From Nocardiopsis sp. YSL2 (lineage in GTDB: Bacteria; Actinomycetota; Actinomycetes; Streptosporangiales; Streptosporangiaceae), in NCBI RefSeq assembly GCF_030555055.1, contig NZ_JAMOAO010000002.1:1-64000 (forward strand): 64,000 bases of DNA. The letters are read 5' to 3'. This document shows positions 16,374 to 24,011 of this stretch, piece by piece. Every line of letters begins with the position of its first letter. Within the stretch, counting starts at the first letter, position 1. The notes beneath the pieces are model-generated. The model worked only from the letters and a program-made list of their open reading frames with translations. It was not told where the DNA came from and made no database searches. The position numbers and the translations under genes are program-made.

Positions 16374-17378
16374 ATGGCTCACGAACTGGAGAGGTTCTCC
16401 GACGGCACCGCTTCCTTCGTCTCCGCCCACACCGACGCCTGGCACAAGCTCGGCGTCACCCTCCCCGACACCTTCGACGCCGCCACCGCCCTGCGCACCG
16501 CGCGGCTGGACAGATGGAACGTCCACACCAGCCCGCTGTCCATCACCGAGAGCGGCGCCACGCTGGCCGTGCCCGACGCCTACGCCACCGTCCGCACCCA
16601 CCCCGAGACCGGCCGCCCCGACGTCCTCGGCGTCGTCAAGGGCCGCTACCAGCCGATCCAGAACGAGGAGCTCACCGAGGTCCTCGACACCATCACCGAC
16701 GAGTCCGGCGCGCACTTCGAGACCGCCGGGTCCCTGCGCGAGGGCCGCGAGGTGTTCGTGACCATGCGCCTACCCCAGAGCATGAAGGTCGCCGGGACCG
16801 ACGAGCTCGACCTCTACCTGGCCGCGCTCAACAGTCACGACGGGTCCGCCGCCATGCGGTTGCTGGTCTCCCCGGTCAGGGTCGTGTGCGCCAACACCCA
16901 GGCCGCCGCACTGGCCGACGCTCGGAGCGTCTACGCCATCCGGCACACCTCCGGCGCCCGGGGTCGCATCGCTGCTGCCCGCGAGGCGCTCGGGATGACC
17001 TGGACCTACCTGGAGGAGTTCGAGACCGAGGCCGAGCGCATGCTCGACCAGGCGCTCACCGACGGCCGGTTCATGGACATCGTCGGCCGTGAGCTGTGGC
17101 CCGAGCCCAAGGACCCCACCGAACGCAAGCTCACCAACCGTGCCCGGATCCTCGCGGACGTGAACGAGCTGTTCGTCGAGGCCGACACCCAGGAGTCCAT
17201 CCGAGGCACCGCGTGGGCCGGATACCAGTCCGTCGTCGAATACCTCGACCACTACGCGCCGGTCAAGGGCAAGCACGGCGACGCCGCGACCGTCGCCCGC
17301 GCCGAGCGCATCCTCGTCCAGCCCGCCATCACAGCGCTGAAGACGAAGGCGTTCGACGCCTTCCGGCTCGCCGCCTGA
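16374..17378 (+). CDS. DUF932 (phage/plasmid TIGR03299-like) protein
   Basis: A 334-residue protein of the DUF932 family, found in phages and plasmids. Typical elements are the early AWHKLGVTLPD, the segment GVVKGRYQPIQNEE, and RVVCANTQAAAL. I chose ATG with GAGAGGTCGCACCCC upstream; a GTG inside the operator would add 16 residues in frame, so a leaderless longer form is possible. The molecular role of the family is not established; links to DNA modification or recombination have been suggested. The gene is intact. Confidence 0.8.
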   Translation: MAHELERFSDGTASFVSAHTDAWHKLGVTLPDTFDAATALRTARLDRWNVHTSPLSITESGATLAVPDAYATVRTHPETGRPDVLGVVKGRYQPIQNEELTEVLDTITDESGAHFETAGSLREGREVFVTMRLPQSMKVAGTDELDLYLAALNSHDGSAAMRLLVSPVRVVCANTQAAALADARSVYAIRHTSGARGRIAAAREALGMTWTYLEEFETEAERMLDQALTDGRFMDIVGRELWPEPKDPTERKLTNRARILADVNELFVEADTQESIRGTAWAGYQSVVEYLDHYAPVKGKHGDAATVARAERILVQPAITALKTKAFDAFRLAA

Positions 17379-17461
17379 ACCACCACGGGCCCCGGCACCC
17401 AGCCGGGGCCCAGCGGGGCCGGTCCGCTCCCGGCCCCGCCGCCCACAGGAAGGACTCACTG

Positions 17462-17983
17462 ATGGAAATCGACTACGCACGCGCCCCGCGCGTGGCCCTG
17501 GTGGACGAGGACACCGTCGACAACTTCCCCTACTTCTGGTCGCACGCCGACCTGGCGGCCAAGGTCGGCCCGGCCCTGACCTGCTCGGAAGCCGACTCGC
17601 TCGCGGAGACGCTGGCCGTCTTCGGCGACTCCGAGGGCGCCAGGATGTGGCTCGTCGAGCACGCGCGCTCCGACGAGGAGGACGACCGGCACTTCCACCT
17701 ACGCGACGACTCGCACCCCGCCCCGGACCCGGCCGACGCCCTGGCGCCGACCCTGCGCAAGGCGCTGGCGCTGTTCACCACCGTCTGGGCAGCCGGAGAC
17801 ATGGCCGACGAGATCGGGCCCAAACTCCAGTGCGAGGAGGTCAAGGCCTTGGCCATCCTGCTGGAGGCCGCCGGAGAGGCCGACGCCGCGCGGACGTGGA
17901 TCGACTTCCACGCGGTGCAGGACGACGAGGGCGACACCCACCACGACACGAGCAAGGAGAGAATCCGTGAGTACGGCGAATGA
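17462..17983 (+). CDS. acidic protein with two internal repeats
   Basis: A 173-residue acidic protein made of two related halves, residues about 22-80 and 98-165. Both follow the pattern F-x3-W-x3-D-x-A-x3-GP-x-L-x-C-x-E-x3-LA, then a G-x4-AR-x-W element and a H-A-x2-D-(E) end. I do not recognise a named family. The ATG follows AGGAAGGACTCACTG. It lies in the operon after the DUF932 gene and overlaps the next gene by 17 bases. Confidence 0.6.
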   Translation: MEIDYARAPRVALVDEDTVDNFPYFWSHADLAAKVGPALTCSEADSLAETLAVFGDSEGARMWLVEHARSDEEDDRHFHLRDDSHPAPDPADALAPTLRKALALFTTVWAAGDMADEIGPKLQCEEVKALAILLEAAGEADAARTWIDFHAVQDDEGDTHHDTSKERIREYGE

Positions 17984-18215
17984 GCGCGCCCGCATGACCG
18001 ATCTGGCGCTGCAGGAGTGGGGCGTAGTCGTGGGGATCCTCGCTGAGCGGGGCGAGTCCTGGCCGGACACTGACGTGACCCGGTGGGGCCCCGGCGTGAC
18101 AGCGGCGATGGAACGCACCAGGGCGCTGTGCGCCGCGTGCTCGATCGTCGGCGCGACCGAGGCGGCCGACATCGGACGCCTCGCAGACCTCTACGAGGCG
18201 CGGACGCGCTCGTAG
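17967..18215 (+). CDS. small hypothetical protein
   Basis: An 82-residue protein with GTG start, overlapping the end of the preceding gene and preceded by AAGGAGAGAATCC. It is helical (LALQEWGVVVGILAERGESW) with two cysteines in ALCAACSIVG. No family is recognised. It is probably translationally coupled to the upstream gene. Confidence 0.5.
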   Translation: MSTANERARMTDLALQEWGVVVGILAERGESWPDTDVTRWGPGVTAAMERTRALCAACSIVGATEAADIGRLADLYEARTRS

Positions 18216-18273
18216 AATGAGACCCCCGCCGCGCGCGCGATGGTTGCGACCTCCCCGCGCCGCTGGCGGGACA

Positions 18274-18375
18274 GACGCCCCGGGGACCGGGTGTGACAAC
18301 CCCCCGGGGCGTCGCCATGCGCGAGGCGCGGACGCGAACAGAGCAGGGACCCGGCCCTCCTTCGTCGGGCCGGGT
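18274..18375 (+). terminator. two successive strong hairpins
   Basis: The first has a perfect 12-bp stem (GACGCCCCGGGG with CCCCGGGGCGTC, 16-base loop); the second a perfect 9-bp stem (ACCCGGCCC with GGGCCGGGT, 9-base loop). They fill most of the 230-base gap before the next gene. Neither is followed by a clear U-run. They may end the DUF932 operon or shape the leader of the 38-residue membrane protein. Confidence 0.5.
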
Positions 18376-18445
18376 TGCGCGCGCCCTTGTGCCGGGATGG
18401 CCGCTTGCTCCGTCACACCCGCTCCGCTCCTACGGAGGTCGCACC

Positions 18446-18562
18446 ATGGACGACAAGAAGCCCACCATCGCCAGCCGAGCCCTCACCGTGCTGCACATCT
18501 GCCTGGCCGGTATCGGCTACCACCTCGTCGCTGTGCTCGTCGTCGAGCACCTGATCCACTGA
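18446..18562 (+). CDS. 38-residue single-pass membrane protein
   Basis: A very short gene with a strong site, GGAGGTCGCACC then ATG, the same block that precedes the SWIM and DUF932 genes. The product has a charged start (MDDKKPTIASR) and a hydrophobic segment TVLHICLAGIGYHLVAVLVV. A terminator follows, now split by an insertion sequence. Function unknown; the shared ribosome site supports that it is really translated. Confidence 0.5.
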   Translation: MDDKKPTIASRALTVLHICLAGIGYHLVAVLVVEHLIH

Positions 18563-18571
18563 GCCCTCATC

Positions 18572-18581
18572 AGCCCCCGGC
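18572..18581 (+). terminator. left arm of a terminator split by the IS30-family element
   Basis: AGCCCCCGGC here and GCCGGGGGCT at 19925-19934 are perfect complements on the two sides of the insertion sequence. The right arm continues into TTCTTCG. Joined, they would form a hairpin terminator directly after the 38-residue gene. The element therefore seems to have entered the loop of a terminator. Confidence 0.6.
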
Positions 18582-18595
18582 TTCCTTGAGTTCTA

Positions 18596-19912
18596 GAGGT
18601 CGTTGCAACACCCCATCTCTGAAGGGGTGCGGTGGACGACTTCGAGATCCGCGAGAGCCGGAAACCACAGGGGCGCAAGAAGCTCCTGATCGAGCGTGAG
18701 CGCTACCTTGCCCTGGTGGAACAGGGCTACAGCAACACGCAGGCGAGCCGGATGGTGGGCGTCAACCCACGCACCGGACGGGAGTGGCGCTACGGGCGCC
18801 CCGAGGGCCGTAGGAAGCGGTCGAGGCTGCCGGCGAAGGACGCACCGGCGACCTCGACCGGTCCCGGCTTCACACGCAAGATCGAGGTCCGATCCGGCCG
18901 CTACCTGGGCGAAGACGAACGCATCCACATCGCTGACCGGTGGCGTGAGAAGGCGTCCGTGCGCACCATCGCCGCCGAGCTGGGCCGGAATCCCTCCACG
19001 ATCAGCCGGGAGATCCGCCGCAACCGCCACCCCGGCAACCACGACTACCGCCCCCACGCCGCACACGCCCGAGCGCGAGCCCGGCGGGCCCGCCCCAAGG
19101 GCGGCAAGATCGGAGCCAACCCGCTCCTGCGCGAGATCATCCAGCACCGCCTGGGCATGAAGTGGAGTCCGGAGCAGATCAGCCACCACCTGAGGCTGAG
19201 CTTCCCCGACCAAGCGGAGATGCACGTGTGCCACGAGACGATCTACCAGGCGCTCTACGTCCAGGGCCGCGGCGAGCTGCGCCGCGAGCTGGCCAAGGCG
19301 CTGCGCACCGGCCGCACCCTGCGTCGGCCTCGCCGCCGCCCAGACCAGCGCACGCCGCGCTTCCCGTACCCGATGGTCATGATCAGCGAGCGCCCGCCCG
19401 AGGTCGCTGACCGGGCGGTTCCCGGGCACTGGGAGGGCGATCTGATCGTGGGCAAGGAGAACGGTTCGGCGATCGGCACGCTGGTCGAGCGGTCCAGCCG
19501 CTACGTGATGCTCGTCCACCTGCCCGGAACGCGCGACACGATGAGCGTCCGTGACGCCCTGGTCGAGACCGTCTCGACCCTGCCCGAGCATCTGCGCAGG
19601 TCACTGACCTGGGACCAGGGTTCGGAGATGGGGCTGCACCACGAGTTCTCGATGGCCACCGGCATGCCGGTCTACTTCTGCGACCCTTCCAGCCCTTGGC
19701 AGCGGGGGTCGAACGAGAACACGAACGGGCTGCTGCGGCAGTACTTCCCCAAGGGCACTGACCTGGCCGCGCACGGCCGTGAGCGCCTGAAGGAGGTCGC
19801 TGCCGAACTGAACTCCCGCCCACGCAAGACGCTCGGCTGGGAGACCCCAGCCGAGCGTTTGGCTAAGCTCCTGGCCGTGGCCAGTTGATCAGCTGTGTTG
19901 CGACGACCCCTC
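18596..19912 (+). mobile_element. IS30-family insertion sequence
   Basis: The element holds one transposase gene and ends in imperfect inverted repeats: GAGGTCGTTGCAACACC on the left, and GTGTTGCGACGACCCCTC on the right, which as complement reads GAGGGGTCGTCGCAACAC. No clear target duplication could be read. It sits between the arms of a terminator hairpin. Boundaries are good to a few bases. Confidence 0.8.
18632..19888 (+). CDS. IS30-family transposase
   Basis: A complete 418-residue DDE transposase. An HTH (SVRTIAAELGRNPSTISREI) lies near residues 110-130. The catalytic triad can be read as Asp270 in GHWEGDLIVG, Asp328 in LTWDQGSEM, and Glu362 in RGSNENTNGLL. GTG start close to the left inverted repeat, as usual for the family. 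There are no internal stops, so it may be active. Confidence 0.92.
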   Translation: MDDFEIRESRKPQGRKKLLIERERYLALVEQGYSNTQASRMVGVNPRTGREWRYGRPEGRRKRSRLPAKDAPATSTGPGFTRKIEVRSGRYLGEDERIHIADRWREKASVRTIAAELGRNPSTISREIRRNRHPGNHDYRPHAAHARARARRARPKGGKIGANPLLREIIQHRLGMKWSPEQISHHLRLSFPDQAEMHVCHETIYQALYVQGRGELRRELAKALRTGRTLRRPRRRPDQRTPRFPYPMVMISERPPEVADRAVPGHWEGDLIVGKENGSAIGTLVERSSRYVMLVHLPGTRDTMSVRDALVETVSTLPEHLRRSLTWDQGSEMGLHHEFSMATGMPVYFCDPSSPWQRGSNENTNGLLRQYFPKGTDLAAHGRERLKEVAAELNSRPRKTLGWETPAERLAKLLAVAS

Positions 19913-20140
19913 GAATTCGCCTTCGCCGGGGGCTTCTTCGTGTCGGCTCAGTGGGGTGCTCGCCGCCGAGCGCTCCGAGGTGGGCCGATACCGCCTGCGG
20001 CCGATGCGCGGACGCACGGCTCGGGCACGTCAGGCTCCGGTGGGCGTCGTCCATGGCACACCCTCCTTCGGTGCGTCCCGGGGTGCCGTCGCGACGCTAT
20101 CCCGGCCCGGCGGGCGCGCGCGTCTATCGACGCACGCGCA

Positions 20141-20172
20141 CCTACGTGTAACGTAGGCACGGTGAACGTGCC
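20141..20172. promoter_or_regulatory. operator 3: two overlapping 17-bp palindromes over a start codon
   Basis: CCTACGTGTAACGTAGG and GGCACGGTGAACGTGCC overlap by two bases. Both have the 6-5-6 form of the sites at 15693 and 16320, and the second shares the GTGAA centre. The GTG start of the next gene lies inside the second palindrome, so a bound protein would block both transcription start and translation start. This links the 20.2-kb gene to the Ku/SWIM/DUF932 region across the IS30 insertion. Confidence 0.65.
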
Positions 20173-20443
20173 AACGTATCTAGCGCTCTCCGACCTTCCT
20201 GGGTATCTGGCGGAGCACCACAAGATCACCGGCCGCGACGGCGGTCCGCTCTCGGCGGCGACCGTCGAGGGCTACCACCGCCACGCCGTCAAGCGGCGCC
20301 GCGACGGCGCCCCACGCCCCGGCGACTTCCCGCCGCCGGACGAGGTCTACGGCCGGTCGCCGGTGTGGCTCCCCGACACCATCGACGCCTGGGCGCGGTC
20401 CCGGCCGGGGAAGGGCGCCGGCGGAGGCCGGCCCCGAGGCTGA
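20162..20443 (+). CDS. small DNA-binding-like protein, probably leaderless
   Basis: A 93-residue basic protein: VNVPTYLALSDLPGYLAEHH, then GGPLSAATVEGYHRHAVKRR, then GRSPVWLPDTIDAWARSRPG. It looks like an excisionase- or AlpA-type winged helix protein common in actinomycete phages and integrative elements. The GTG lies inside its own operator with no ribosome site, and a TAACGT -10-like element is just upstream, so a leaderless mRNA is likely. It is a candidate for the protein that binds the palindromes. Confidence 0.6.
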   Translation: MNVPTYLALSDLPGYLAEHHKITGRDGGPLSAATVEGYHRHAVKRRRDGAPRPGDFPPPDEVYGRSPVWLPDTIDAWARSRPGKGAGGGRPRG

Positions 20444-20456
20444 CGCTGCGCGCGGT

Positions 20457-20842
20457 CAGTCCTGGAAGTACCGCGGCAGGCGGGGGCCGGCCTCCCGAAG
20501 CAGGATCAGCCGCTGCTTCAACTCGTCCTCGTCCGGCACCTCGCGGATGTCCAGCTGCAGGCCGCGGAGGACAGCGATGTCCTCCTCGGGCAACCACCCT
20601 TCGAGGAGCTCGGGGGAGATGACCGAGCTCATCGACAGCACCGCGTCGGTCTCGCCCAGGCCGCGGGCCGAGACGACCGCGCGCGTCGTCGCCCACGCCA
20701 CGCGGCCGGCGGCCCGCGGGTATGCCGCCAGCGCGGGGCACGCGCGCAGCAGCGTGGTGTCCACCAGCAGGCACACCCACGCCGCAGCACGGCGCGGGTA
20801 GCCGGTCACGCGGGGACTGGGCGGCGAAGGAAGATGGGACAC
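20457..20842 (-). CDS. hypothetical protein
   Basis: A 128-residue protein read leftward. The N-terminal half has Ala- and Arg-rich helices (ACPALAAYPRAAGRVAWATT), the C-terminal half is acidic (LPEEDIAVLRGLQLDIREVP). No family is recognised. It converges on the preceding small DNA-binding gene and lies in a leftward gene group with the DUF2637 gene. Confidence 0.45.
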
Positions 20843-20859
20843 GCCGCCATTGTCGCAGG

Positions 20860-20985
20860 TCAGAGTTCATCGGGATCGAGCCCGAGCGCCTCGGCAATGA
20901 GGTGCGCGCCGGTGGAGCCGGTGTCGTCGAGGAGCTCGGCGAGCCAGGCGCGCAGCTCGCGGTCTTCGGGAGTCAGGTCGTCCAT
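20860..20985 (-). CDS. 41-residue acidic protein
   Basis: A short reading frame from ATG giving a 41-residue acidic helix-rich peptide (MDDLTPEDRELRAWLAELLD). It has coding character and sits between two same-direction genes. Function unknown; the short length keeps confidence moderate. Confidence 0.4.
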   Translation of the reverse strand: MDDLTPEDRELRAWLAELLDDTGSTGAHLIAEALGLDPDEL

Positions 20986-21053
20986 GCAGTGGACGTACCC
21001 AGCCCGTGTCGCCCGAGCGGTTATCCACAGGCCGGGTACGCGGACGGCGACAG

Positions 21054-21878
21054 TCAGGTGGCCGCTGCGACACGACCGTCCGTGTCGGCTGTCGTGTCGC
21101 ACGACACCGTCGGTGTCGCCGTGTCGGGTGCCGCTGTCGCCTGCTCCGCGGCCTTTCGGGCGAGCGCCTGCGCACGGGTCAGCGCCCGCTGGCCCGTGCG
21201 GGCATGAACGCCCAGACGCTCGCCCACCTCCACACCGGTGATGTCCGGCTGCTCCTCGATGAGGGCCAGCACCTGCCGGTCGCGGTCCGAGAGCTGCCCG
21301 AGGCTGACGACCTGCGCGATGTCGCCGACACGTCCGTCGTCGTGGCGGCTCGGCGGTCGTGTCGTGTCGCGGCGTGTGGGCGGCCGTGAGTCGTCCGGCG
21401 CCGAAGGCTGGGTGTCGCCTGACGCAGTGTCGCTGTCGGTCGCCTGTGTCGCCTCGGTGGCGGCCGATGTCGTCCGGCCCTGGCGGAACAGCCACGCCAC
21501 GAGCTGCTCCGCCAACAGTGCCGCGACGGGCACCCACAGGGAGATGGCGACACCGAGCCACCCGTGCGCGACACCGCTGTACAGGTTGGCGGCTGTCGTC
21601 GCGACAATCCCCGCCAGGAGGGCGACGACAGCGACAGCGGGCACGGGGACGCCGCGGCGGCGCGCGTCGGCGATCGTGCAGATCGCCATGAGGATCAGGG
21701 AGTCCACGGTGCCCGCGATGATGATGGCCTCCCACAGGTCGGCGCCGCCGGCCATCACTGCCTCCAGGAGGTGGGCGTAGCTGACGGCGGCCAGGCCCAC
21801 GGCGATGGCCAGGGATCCGCTGATGGTGATCGTCGGGCCCCCGCGGCTGGGGGCAGGGGCGGGTACGGTGTTGGGCAC
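21054..21878 (-). CDS. DUF2637-type membrane protein with C-terminal HTH
   Basis: A 274-residue protein. Residues about 18-130 carry four hydrophobic segments with the DUF2637 look (LAAVSYAHLLEAVMAGGADL, then TVDSLILMAICTIADARR). A Thr/Asp/Ser-rich linker follows, then a likely HTH near residues 200-240 (ITGVEVGERLGVHARTGQRA). Such proteins are common in actinomycete plasmids, integrative elements and phages, where some are linked to spread or transfer. Its mRNA leader would contain a cluster of hairpins. Confidence 0.75.
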   Translation of the reverse strand: MPNTVPAPAPSRGGPTITISGSLAIAVGLAAVSYAHLLEAVMAGGADLWEAIIIAGTVDSLILMAICTIADARRRGVPVPAVAVVALLAGIVATTAANLYSGVAHGWLGVAISLWVPVAALLAEQLVAWLFRQGRTTSAATEATQATDSDTASGDTQPSAPDDSRPPTRRDTTRPPSRHDDGRVGDIAQVVSLGQLSDRDRQVLALIEEQPDITGVEVGERLGVHARTGQRALTRAQALARKAAEQATAAPDTATPTVSCDTTADTDGRVAAAT

Positions 21879-21973
21879 GTTCGTCTCCAGGGTTCTGAGC
21901 TGTTGGAGGCGGACGCGGGTCTGGTCGGTGAGGACACACCGGCCGGGCCCTTCTGCGTCCGAGAGAATGAGGA

Positions 21974-22117
21974 GGGGCCGCAGGACGGATCCTGCGGCCC
22001 CCGGCCGCTCCGTGCGGCCGCCCGCACGACCACGGGGTCATCGGATCGTGCGGGAGCTGGAAGGAGGGGCCGCAGGATCGCTCCTGCGGCCCCCGCCGCC
22101 CCGCTGTGCGGGGCGGC
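21974..22117 (-). repeat. cluster of four hairpins, two nearly identical
   Basis: In the 305-base gap before the DUF2637 gene there are two copies of GGGGCCGCAGG-N6-CCTGCGGCCCC (21974-22001 and 22066-22093), a CGTGCGG/CCGCACG hairpin at 22011-22028 and a perfect 10-bp stem with a TGT loop (GCCGCCCCGC/GCGGGGCGGC, 22095-22117). All are on the likely 5' leader of the leftward DUF2637 transcript. There is no gene here; the structure could be a terminator series, an attenuator or a small RNA. Confidence 0.6.
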
Positions 22118-22183
22118 TGCCCGTGCCCCGGCTCGGCAGCAGTACCTTCCCCAAAGGGCCGCCTTGCCTGGGCACGGGAGCTT

Positions 22184-22531
22184 CTAGCGTGCCTGAGGCA
22201 CGCGTTCTGTTGGGCTGGTTCCGATGAGGTCAGCGCCGCGCCGGAGGGCCTGGCTGATCTGGTCCGCCCCGATGAGCTCCATCAGGTCTGCGGTCGCGCG
22301 CGCTGTCGAGGCGTCCCAGTAGATGTGACGCTTGGAGTCATCGCGCCTGGTCACGGCGACCTCGACGCGCTCTGGCCCGACGTGGCCGACCCAGGTATCG
22401 GACCGGGTCACCCAGATCGCGATGCGCTCGTCGAGGTCGAGGAGGAGCGCGAGGTGGCGCAGTCCTTTCCGGCCCAGGTCGTCGAGGTGGTCTGCCTCGC
22501 ACCAGCGGGGGCATTCGTCTGCGGTACGCAT
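22184..22531 (-). CDS. small protein with N-terminal C-P-x-W-C motif
   Basis: A 115-residue protein starting RTADECPRWCEADHLDDLGR, reminiscent of DUF6907-like actinomycete proteins with a C-P-x-W-C-x3-H start that could hold a metal. The remainder alternates beta strands (VEVAVTRRDDSKRHIYWDAS) and a helix. Its stop lies in a perfect palindrome GCGTGCCTGAGGCACGC that may be a terminator. Confidence 0.5.
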   Translation of the reverse strand: MRTADECPRWCEADHLDDLGRKGLRHLALLLDLDERIAIWVTRSDTWVGHVGPERVEVAVTRRDDSKRHIYWDASTARATADLMELIGADQISQALRRGADLIGTSPTERVPQAR

Positions 22532-22646
22532 GGGGGCTCCGTAAGTTGTTAAGTGGCCCGGGAGGGCCGGGTGTGGCTGATGGGGGCTTGCCTTCAGTGG
22601 CTTGCCAGGAGTGGCCGCCCGTCCCTCCGGGGCGCTCCGATCGCTG

Positions 22647-23954
22647 ATTGAGATCTGCGCACGAGTCGCTGTTTACGGAGATGACGACGGGGTGTTCCAC
22701 GGGCCGACGGCATGACGTCGAACGCCTGGAGGAGCGGATGGAACCCTCGCGTCAACGAGTCTGGGTCGGCATCGACGCGGGCAAGGCCCACCACTGGGCC
22801 ACCGTGGTCGACGACACCGGCACCACCCTGTGGTCGAGCAAGATCGCCAACGACGAGAACTCGATCCTGGACGCCCTCGTCGAGATCCTGGCCCTGGCCG
22901 ACGAGGCCGTGTGGGGCATCGACATCTGCGGCACCGCCTCGGCTCTGCTGCTCGCGCTGCTGGCCGCGCACGGCCAACAACCCCTGTACGTGCCCGGACG
23001 CACCGTCAACCGGATGGCCGGCGCCTACCGGGGCGAGGCCAAGACCGACGCCCGCGACGCCTATGTCATCGCCGAAACGGTGCGCCACCGCTGCGACTTC
23101 GCGCCCATCGACGTGCCCGCCGAGACCGTGCGGTCCCTGGCCGTGCTGACCGGCTACCGCAACGACCTGACAGCCGACCGGGTGCGGGCCGTCAACCGGC
23201 TGCGCGACGCTTTGTGCTCGATCTTCCCCGCTTTGGAGCGCGCCTTCGACTACTCCGGCGCCAAGGGGCCGCTGGTGCTGCTCACCGGATTCCAGACCCC
23301 TCGCGCTCTGCGCAAGATCGGCCGGGCACGGTTGGGGACCTGGCTGCGCAAGCGGGGTGTGCGCAGCGCCGAGTCGATCGCTGACAAGGCGATGGAAGCG
23401 GCCGCTTCCCAGCGCACGCAGGTGCCCGGCGAGGCCGTGACCGCGTCGATCGTGGCGGACTTGGCCCGCCAGGTCTTGGACCTGGACGACCGGCTCAAGG
23501 ACACCGAGAAGCAGATTCGCGAGGTCTTCCGCGAACTGGACGCCGCGAAGATCATCGAGTCGGTGCCCGGGTTCGGTCCCGTCCTGGGGGCGGAGTTCAT
23601 CGCCGCCGCCGGTGACCTGACCGCCTACCGGGACGCCGGGCACCTGGCTTCGGCTGCCGGGTTGGTGCCGGTGGCCCGGGACTCCGGGAGACGGACCGGT
23701 AATCTGCACCGGCCCAAACGCTACAACCGGGCTTTGCGCAGGGTGTTCTTCATGTCCGCGCTCTCGGCGCTCAAGGTCGAGGGGCCCAGCCGGGAGTTCT
23801 ATCAGAAGAAGCGGGGCGAGGGGCTCAAGCACGTCCAGGCGGTGATCGCTCTGGCCCGGCGCAGGGTGAGCGTGCTGTGGGCTTTGTTGCGGGACGGGCG
23901 GGTGTTCACCCCCGTCCCACCGGTCCCGCTGGCGGCTTGACAACTTCATTGAGA
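22647..23954 (+). mobile_element. IS110-family insertion sequence (ends tentative)
   Basis: One transposase gene is flanked by ATTGAGA, at 22647-22653 on the left and 23948-23954 on the right. IS110-family elements lack inverted repeats and are flanked by a short shared core, so these repeats are candidate ends. The left non-coding part would then be only about 85 bases, short for a bridge RNA of the known kind, so the real left end may lie further out in 22532-22646. Confidence 0.55.
22738..23940 (+). CDS. IS110-family transposase
   Basis: A 400-residue transposase. The RuvC-like N-terminal domain begins RVWVGIDAGKAHHWATVVDD with Asp13, continues with WGIDICGTASALL and KTDARDAYVIAETVR, as expected for the DEDD acids. 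The C-terminal Transposase_20 domain has SVPGFGPVLGAEFIAA and a Ser in VARDSGRRTG. Start chosen at MEPSRQR behind GGAGGAGCGG. Intact, and surrounded by unrelated leftward genes, so a recent insertion. Confidence 0.9.
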   Translation: MEPSRQRVWVGIDAGKAHHWATVVDDTGTTLWSSKIANDENSILDALVEILALADEAVWGIDICGTASALLLALLAAHGQQPLYVPGRTVNRMAGAYRGEAKTDARDAYVIAETVRHRCDFAPIDVPAETVRSLAVLTGYRNDLTADRVRAVNRLRDALCSIFPALERAFDYSGAKGPLVLLTGFQTPRALRKIGRARLGTWLRKRGVRSAESIADKAMEAAASQRTQVPGEAVTASIVADLARQVLDLDDRLKDTEKQIREVFRELDAAKIIESVPGFGPVLGAEFIAAAGDLTAYRDAGHLASAAGLVPVARDSGRRTGNLHRPKRYNRALRRVFFMSALSALKVEGPSREFYQKKRGEGLKHVQAVIALARRRVSVLWALLRDGRVFTPVPPVPLAA

Positions 23955-24011
23955 CTCCAGGGGGTTGGGGCCGCGCGCCGGGGTCAAGGGGACGGCCCGG
24001 CGCGCGGCGGT

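Noticed and set aside
19863-20054. Minus-strand frame beginning MDDAHRS with a GAAGGA site, running into the IS30 end
   Set aside because: It would read through a terminator arm into the insertion sequence; coding character is weak and no stop belongs to it. Left out as a gene.
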